Shown here piece by piece: positions 59,433-64,000 of a stretch of DNA of 64,000 nt (position 1 is the stretch's first letter; each line of letters opens with the position of its first letter). The DNA is from DATCRE01 sp964235605. Lineage in GTDB: Bacteria; Bacteroidota; Bacteroidia; Cytophagales; Cyclobacteriaceae. Where the stretch lies: contig CAXSCR010000004.1 in NCBI GenBank assembly GCA_964235605.1, forward strand, positions 112,559-176,558. Reading direction: 5' to 3'. The notes below the pieces were generated by a model. That model did not search any database, was not told the origin of the DNA, and worked only from the letters and a program-made list of their open reading frames with translations. A program made the translations under genes and the position numbers.

Positions 59433-60350
59433 TTATAAATTAATTGTAAAAGTTTGGCCTTCTTCTGCTAAAGTAGTTTCTGGGAATATGCTTTGTGCCT
59501 CTTCAAGTAATGGCTGTAGATCTCGATACCGTGCAGAGAAATGTCCAATAAGTAGTTTTGCCACTTTTGCCTGTCTAGCAATCTCAGCGGCTTGCTTGGC
59601 AGTGCTATGCTGTGTCTCTAAGGCTTTGAGTTGATCTTCCTCGGCGAAGGTTGCTTCGTGATATAATAGATCTACTCCCGTGATTTGTTCTAGCAGTGAT
59701 TCCTTATAAGCGGTATCAGAACAATACGCATAGCTTCTTGATGGTTTTGGTGGTAAAGTCAAATCCTCATTTTTGTAAATGATTTTTCCTGTTTGATCTT
59801 TTACATCTTCACCTTTCTTTAAGGCGACAATTTGCTGAATTAGTAAAGTGGCTGGAAGACTTGTTTTATCAATACGACGGGGCTTAATCTTTTCGCGAAA
59901 TAAAAAGCCTGAGCATCTTATTTTATGTGTTAACGGAATGGTTTCAACAGTTATAGCATCATCTTCAAAAATAACTTCTCTTACATCTTTTTCTAACCGA
60001 TGAAATACAATTTTAAAGTTCGGCCACGATCGTGAATAACGTAATTGTACGGTAATGATCTCATCCAAACCCCGGTGGCTGTAAATATGAAGATCGCTTG
60101 CTCTACGTTGAAGATGCATCGTAAATATAAGCCCCATTAGACCCAAATAGTGGTCCCCATGAAGGTGGCTTATAAATATGTGATTGATGCGATGGTAATT
60201 TGCCTGAAAGCGCATGAGTTGCATTTGCACACCTTCTCCACAATCAACAAGAAAGAACCGACTCGCTATCTCTACCAATTGCGCAGAAGGATGTCTTCCA
60301 TAAGAAGGCATTGCACCACTTGAACCTAGAATAGTTATGTTAAACGACAA
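59433..60350 (-). CDS. rnz: Ribonuclease Z
   Basis: A 305-residue metallo-beta-lactamase-fold nuclease. The zinc-binding motif SHLHGDHYLGL gives His62, His64, Asp66 and His67; GSSGAMPSYGRHPSA at the N-terminus and YHEATFAEED and GHFSARY in the C-terminal half are the further conserved parts of RNase Z. The enzyme cuts the 3' trailer from tRNA precursors. Length equals that of bacterial RNase Z (about 305). It is downstream of the STAS gene by 78 nt and probably part of the same minus-strand group. Confidence 0.92.
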   Translation of the reverse strand: MSFNITILGSSGAMPSYGRHPSAQLVEIASRFFLVDCGEGVQMQLMRFQANYHRINHIFISHLHGDHYLGLMGLIFTMHLQRRASDLHIYSHRGLDEIITVQLRYSRSWPNFKIVFHRLEKDVREVIFEDDAITVETIPLTHKIRCSGFLFREKIKPRRIDKTSLPATLLIQQIVALKKGEDVKDQTGKIIYKNEDLTLPPKPSRSYAYCSDTAYKESLLEQITGVDLLYHEATFAEEDQLKALETQHSTAKQAAEIARQAKVAKLLIGHFSARYRDLQPLLEEAQSIFPETTLAEEGQTFTINL

Positions 60351-60427
60351 GATATTTTACTTAGCGTCTCAAAATACAAATCCAGGCAATAAAATGATAA
60401 TGTTTATTAAAAATGAATAAGGTGTTC

Positions 60428-60799
60428 TTATTCTCCTTTTAGGTCCTTCTCAATTTCATGCATGAAGACAGCATCAATAGCCTCCTCAACCTTTGGGAAT
60501 ATATTTAGAACGCTATCAAGCTGACTGATTTTGATAAGCTTAGTTGTATGTTCTGAAAGGGAAGTTAGTACGAAAATGCCGCCATCTTCTTGCACAATGC
60601 GATTGCCAACCAACAGTGCGCTTAAGCCAGATGAATCTGTATATTTCACTTCATTTAAGTCGAGTATGATGTTTTTAACACCTTCAGCATGAAGGGTAAT
60701 TAATTCTGATTTCAGGTTCGGTGCTATAGCTGAGTCAAGTTTGTCTTCGTGCAATCTTAACAAACTGTATTTTTCCTGCTTATCGATGGTGTATTTCAT
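60428..60799 (-). CDS. STAS-domain anti-sigma factor antagonist-like protein
   Basis: This 123-residue protein is a single STAS domain. The conserved loop reads EVKYTDSSGLSALLVGNR, with Ser56 or Ser57 as the site phosphorylated in SpoIIAA/RsbV-type antagonists, and GVKNIILDLNEV is the strand before it. Such proteins bind anti-sigma kinases in a partner switch. No matching anti-sigma kinase gene is in the window, so its partner is elsewhere. It lies 57 nt after purC on the same strand and 78 nt before rnz. Confidence 0.88.
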   Translation of the reverse strand: MKYTIDKQEKYSLLRLHEDKLDSAIAPNLKSELITLHAEGVKNIILDLNEVKYTDSSGLSALLVGNRIVQEDGGIFVLTSLSEHTTKLIKISQLDSVLNIFPKVEEAIDAVFMHEIEKDLKGE

Positions 60800-60856
60800 T
60801 GTATAAAAGTTTTAAAATAAAGCCTTGGAATAATTTTTCTAGCTAATCGTGGCTTA

Positions 60857-61810
60857 TTATTTCGCTAAGGTAATTGATTTTATGGAATTCAGAATGCTCT
60901 GCTCTATTCGCTTGTTTATGGATGTATAATCGACCTGTTCTAATGTTTCGCCCCTTACAAGTTGATATAGTTCTTTATAGCGAGTTGAGATAGAGGCAAC
61001 AATTTCAGGTGTCATTTCTGGAACCTGCTGTCCATCTTTGCCTTGAAAACCATTCTCGATTAACCACTGGCGTACAAATTCTTTTGATAATTGTTTTTGA
61101 GGTTGACCTGTGCGCTGTCTCTGCTCGTACCCTTCTTTGTGAAAATAGCGTGAAGAATCAGGCGTGTGAACTTCGTCAATTAAGTAAATGGTGTCTTTGT
61201 GCTTTCCGAATTCGTATTTTGTATCTACCAGTATGAGGCCGCGACTAGCAGCTAATTCAGTACCCTTAGCAAATAACTTAAATGTATAATCTTCTAAGAT
61301 TTCGTAATCAGGTGCAGTTACAATCTTTTGTTTAAGAATTTCTTCTTTTGAAATGTCTTCATCATGGCCTACCATAGCTTTGGTGGTAGGTGTGATAATG
61401 GGGTAGAGAAGTTTATCATTCTCTTTCAAGCCTTCTGGCAAGGATACACCACATATCGTGCGCTTGCCAGATTTGTACTCACGCCAAGCATGGCCAGCCA
61501 AATAACCCCTTACTACCATCTCAACAGCAAAAGGTTCACATTTAAACCCTACTGTCACGTTTGGATCGGGCGTTGCAATAACCCAGTTTGGTACCAATGA
61601 TTTTGTCTCTTGAAGATTATACGCGGCAATTTGATTAAGAACCCTCCCTTTATCGGGAATTGCCTGGGGTAGAATTACATCAAACGCTGAAATGCGATCA
61701 GATGCTACCATGGCCATGAGTTCGCCAAAGTAGTATACATCGCGAACTTTGCCACTGTAGAAGCCGGTTTGCCCGGGAAATTTGAATTTTGTTTCTTTAA
61801 TTGCTTGCAT
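60857..61810 (-). CDS. purC: Phosphoribosylaminoimidazole-succinocarboxamide synthase (SAICAR synthetase)
   Basis: A 317-residue SAICAR synthetase, of the longer Bacteroidota form. Motifs include GQTGFYSGKVRDVYYFG (ATP loop), VASDRISAFDVILPQAIPDKG, VEMVVRGYLAGHAWREYKSGKR and LILVDTKYEFG with IDEVHTPDSSRYF. The enzyme joins CAIR and aspartate in purine synthesis. The ATG overlaps the stop of the upstream MORN-repeat gene by one base (TAATG), so the two are translationally coupled. The STAS, rnz and yhhQ genes follow downstream. Confidence 0.95.
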   Translation of the reverse strand: MQAIKETKFKFPGQTGFYSGKVRDVYYFGELMAMVASDRISAFDVILPQAIPDKGRVLNQIAAYNLQETKSLVPNWVIATPDPNVTVGFKCEPFAVEMVVRGYLAGHAWREYKSGKRTICGVSLPEGLKENDKLLYPIITPTTKAMVGHDEDISKEEILKQKIVTAPDYEILEDYTFKLFAKGTELAASRGLILVDTKYEFGKHKDTIYLIDEVHTPDSSRYFHKEGYEQRQRTGQPQKQLSKEFVRQWLIENGFQGKDGQQVPEMTPEIVASISTRYKELYQLVRGETLEQVDYTSINKRIEQSILNSIKSITLAK

Positions 61811-63135
61811 TATTTTTTGGCCTTACTGGGTTCCATCAGTATTCCGGCCTTAAAATTAATGGTTCTCAGCAATTTTCCTTTCTCATCATACTCTTTCCAT
61901 GCACCTTGTTTTTTATTACCTGCATAATTTCCCTGTTCTTTAACCTTTCCATTACTGTAATAGGCAGTAAAAAGGCCCTGCTTGCGACTTGAAAAATAAT
62001 TACAAGTTGATTCAATGTTTCCATTTTCAAAATAGGTTTTTACTAGGCCTGTTATAAGATTGAATTTATAAGTTTCAATTTTTGCCGTTTTTCCATTAGG
62101 ATGGTAGATTGTACGAATTCCCATAAGTTTGCCTGCCTCGTACGTTTCCTTAATGTGTGGTGTTTTTCCATCTTCAAAGTAATATATAGTTATACCGTGG
62201 GGTTTCGCGTTTCTAAATTTCTTTTCAGAAAGAAGGATATTGTTTTGGTTAAAGTTCTGCTGGCTTAGGTCAAGGCCATTGGCAGATCCCTGTTCCTTTA
62301 CTTTCACCTTTCCATTAGGGAAATATTCTATGTTCAAACCTACCTTCTTGCCATCTTTATAATTGAAATTATGGCTGATTGCTTTATTTGCGAAGTAGCC
62401 TGTATTAAGCCCGTGCAGTTTTCCATATCGAAATAATCCTTCCGTTATTAGATTGCCTTCTGAATCATACGTTTTAAACTGTCCATTTTTTGAGCCATCG
62501 GTCATGATAGAAGTAGTTTCTAGCTTACCATTATTATAGTAGGTCTTAGATTGACCAGTAAGTATTCCGTTTTTATAATTGCATTCGGATTGTAAAGCGC
62601 CATTATCAAAAAAAGTGCGGGCTTGGCCATTTGGTTTTCCCTTCTTATATTCTATTTCTTTTTTTAGATTTCCATTTTTGTAGTATTCTTTAACGATGCC
62701 TTCTTGCTTACCATCTACAAAGAAAGTTTCTCCTTTTCTATTGCCGTTGTCGTGGTAGATGTTAACACTATCAACCAGGATATCGTTTTTATAGTATGCG
62801 CTTTCTACAGGCTTACCTTCTTCGTTAAAGATCTCAACTTTACCATCTCGCATCCCATTTACATAAATTATTTTTCTAGCTATTTTTCCGTTTTCATGAT
62901 ATTCTATAAATAAACCTGATTTCATGCCATTATTGAACTTACCCTCGAGCATAGGGTTTCCGTTCTCATAGAACCGCTTATAGGGCCCTATAAAAGTTTC
63001 ATTATCCTGATTAGAAATTATATAGATTTCTTGGATGTGCTCCTTAGATTTGTCGTAGTAGCTACGTATTTCACGCTGACTAAAAGCGGTAAAGGAGTGT
63101 AGAACAAGATAAATGAAGCACACTAATTTGTTCAT
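61810..63135 (-). CDS. Secreted MORN-repeat (YwqK-like) protein
   Basis: A 441-residue protein with signal peptide (MNKLVCFIYLVLHSFTAFSQ) followed by at least twelve tandem MORN-variant repeats of about 23 residues, seen as YHENGK, FYENGN, YYKNGN, YYNNGK, YFPNGK and FENGN with G-x-x-x-G-x-x-K/Y patterns. These are the repeats grouped under the YwqK-type MORN family, whose role is not established; the toxin/antitoxin name often attached to them is not supported here. It is coupled to purC by a shared stop/start base. Probably periplasmic or surface-located. Confidence 0.85.
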   Translation of the reverse strand: MNKLVCFIYLVLHSFTAFSQREIRSYYDKSKEHIQEIYIISNQDNETFIGPYKRFYENGNPMLEGKFNNGMKSGLFIEYHENGKIARKIIYVNGMRDGKVEIFNEEGKPVESAYYKNDILVDSVNIYHDNGNRKGETFFVDGKQEGIVKEYYKNGNLKKEIEYKKGKPNGQARTFFDNGALQSECNYKNGILTGQSKTYYNNGKLETTSIMTDGSKNGQFKTYDSEGNLITEGLFRYGKLHGLNTGYFANKAISHNFNYKDGKKVGLNIEYFPNGKVKVKEQGSANGLDLSQQNFNQNNILLSEKKFRNAKPHGITIYYFEDGKTPHIKETYEAGKLMGIRTIYHPNGKTAKIETYKFNLITGLVKTYFENGNIESTCNYFSSRKQGLFTAYYSNGKVKEQGNYAGNKKQGAWKEYDEKGKLLRTINFKAGILMEPSKAKK

Positions 63136-63513
63136 GCAGGGGTTATAAATGCTTTAGCAATAACGCTAAGTAGTTGTAATTGTTGTTTCACTCATTGGAA
63201 GTTAAGCAATTCAATACGTATCATCAATTAGTGAAATTAAATGGGATTGCCGTGTTTATAAAAACAATTATAGTTAAATATGTTAAGAGTCATTTTACTA
63301 ACGATTGATAAAAAAAAGAATTGTTTGTTTTATTGGAACTAACCAATTAATAATGCTTTATAAACTGGATTGGCTCAACTTCCAATATTACAAGATTTCC
63401 CTGGAGACATGGGCTTCAACTCCTTAACATGGGACGACATTTAATCACCTGCACAAACTTAAAATAGAGTAGTTCAAAGCTAGCAGCCAGAAGATATAAT
63501 TTTAATATTAAAC
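63136..63513. other. Non-coding region upstream of the MORN gene
   Basis: About 380 nt in which I see no gene. It should contain the minus-strand promoter of the MORN-purC group. The stretch near 63370-63460 has two short open frames with protein-like composition, but neither is long or recognisable. Confidence 0.5.
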
Positions 63514-63744
63514 TTAAAAGTGGTTTACTTGCGGTATTGCTTCATCAGAAGCCACGCAATACGTTGTTTCATCCTGAGATAGAAATTTAAATAACTGAGG
63601 ACCCCCAATATATTGAAGCATGAAAAATCCGACAATTGTTATATCTAATTCAATAGGTTGAGATAAGATGTAACGAAGGCAGCAATTAACAAAGTCTTTT
63701 GTTATTGGTTTGGATGTAAAAAAATATAAAGCCTCTTTGACCAT
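63514..63744 (-). CDS. Possible small protein, 76 residues, unrecognised
   Basis: The frame encodes MVKEALYFFTSKPITKDFV and then CCLRYILSQPIELDITIVGF, ending with DEAIPQVNHF. Composition is balanced with alternating hydrophobic strands, so a soluble protein is possible, and TAAATTTG on the minus strand at 63770-63777 sits 25 nt before the ATG like the -7 boxes of other small genes in the window. No -33 element, no signal peptide, and no family I can name. The DNA to the right (63745-64000) has no gene that I can support. Confidence 0.35.
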   Translation of the reverse strand: MVKEALYFFTSKPITKDFVNCCLRYILSQPIELDITIVGFFMLQYIGGPQLFKFLSQDETTYCVASDEAIPQVNHF

Positions 63745-64000
63745 ACGCTACCTTAAGAAAAGACAATGCCAAATTTAAAATGCTTAAATCATAGCTCTTT
63801 AAGATGAATTGTGGTTTTGTTCAACAAAGTGTAGAATATTTTGAATGATATGATATAAAGTGTGTATTTGGCTGGTATATGTATTGCTAGCAGTTGGTAG
63901 ACATATACTATGAAACGATTCAGCACTACCATCTGCACACTATTATTCAGCGATTCAGCGACAAAAAAAAGACGTTAATTGTATTTGATTATCAGACCGT

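Overview
The window looks like a chromosomal segment of a Bacteroidota bacterium, most likely near Cytophagales (order-level guess, inferred from gene content, not from a phylogeny). The evidence is three large secreted proteins with type IX secretion (T9SS) C-terminal sorting domains, an XrtF-type exosortase with its usual small partner, a small protein with a Bacteroidota-style C-terminal sorting tail, AT-rich DNA, and TAnnTTTG promoter elements in front of some small genes. No rRNA, tRNA, CRISPR array, insertion sequence or phage gene was seen.

Positions 1-28117 are one long surface-glycan locus, cut by the left edge of the window. Apart from one acyltransferase on the minus strand (1934-3040), its genes run on the plus strand, mostly with overlaps or gaps below 60 nt. 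It holds (i) a three-gene module of DmpG-like aldolase, CMP-sugar synthetase-like enzyme and HAD phosphatase (3189-6042) that may make an unusual CMP-activated ulosonic acid; (ii) a legionaminic-acid set resembling the Campylobacter Leg/Ptm route (LegB, LegI, LegG, PtmE, LegF, PtmF, PtmA), with LegC missing and PtmA carrying a one-base frameshift; (iii) an MBOAT/SGNH pair for O-acylation; (iv) glycosyltransferases, including three GT-B-like proteins with HPR and SS motifs, plus a GNAT acyltransferase, a Wzy-like polymerase and a polysaccharide deacetylase; (v) a PglA-like glycosyltransferase, a PglC-like initiating transferase and two NeuD/PglD acetyltransferases; (vi) exosortase XrtF and its associated membrane protein.

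From 28332 to 35598 a T9SS surface protein and a 65-residue protein with a VPIPG tail (a candidate exosortase substrate) are followed by PglF-like dehydratase and PglE-like aminotransferase. With PglC and PglD these complete a set for a bacillosamine-type first sugar.

From 35.6 to 45 kb is an accessory region: a decayed GH3 beta-glucosidase tail, a sodium/sugar symporter, a dicarboxylate/amino-acid symporter, an HTH/WYL regulator broken by an 8-bp tandem duplication, a GH16 beta-glucanase lipoprotein, small lipoproteins and membrane proteins, a fatty-acid desaturase and a decayed SDR gene. This resembles the remains of a beta-glucan utilisation region. From 45.2 to 56.7 kb lie PBP1A, two tandem T9SS-secreted esterase-like proteins, a nitronate monooxygenase and several small proteins, including a duplicated pair of 56-residue proteins. 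From 56.9 kb to the end are a DUF4114-type lipoprotein, a GT39 glycosyltransferase relic, and a minus-strand housekeeping run: MORN-repeat protein, purC, STAS protein, RNase Z and the queuosine-precursor transporter YhhQ.
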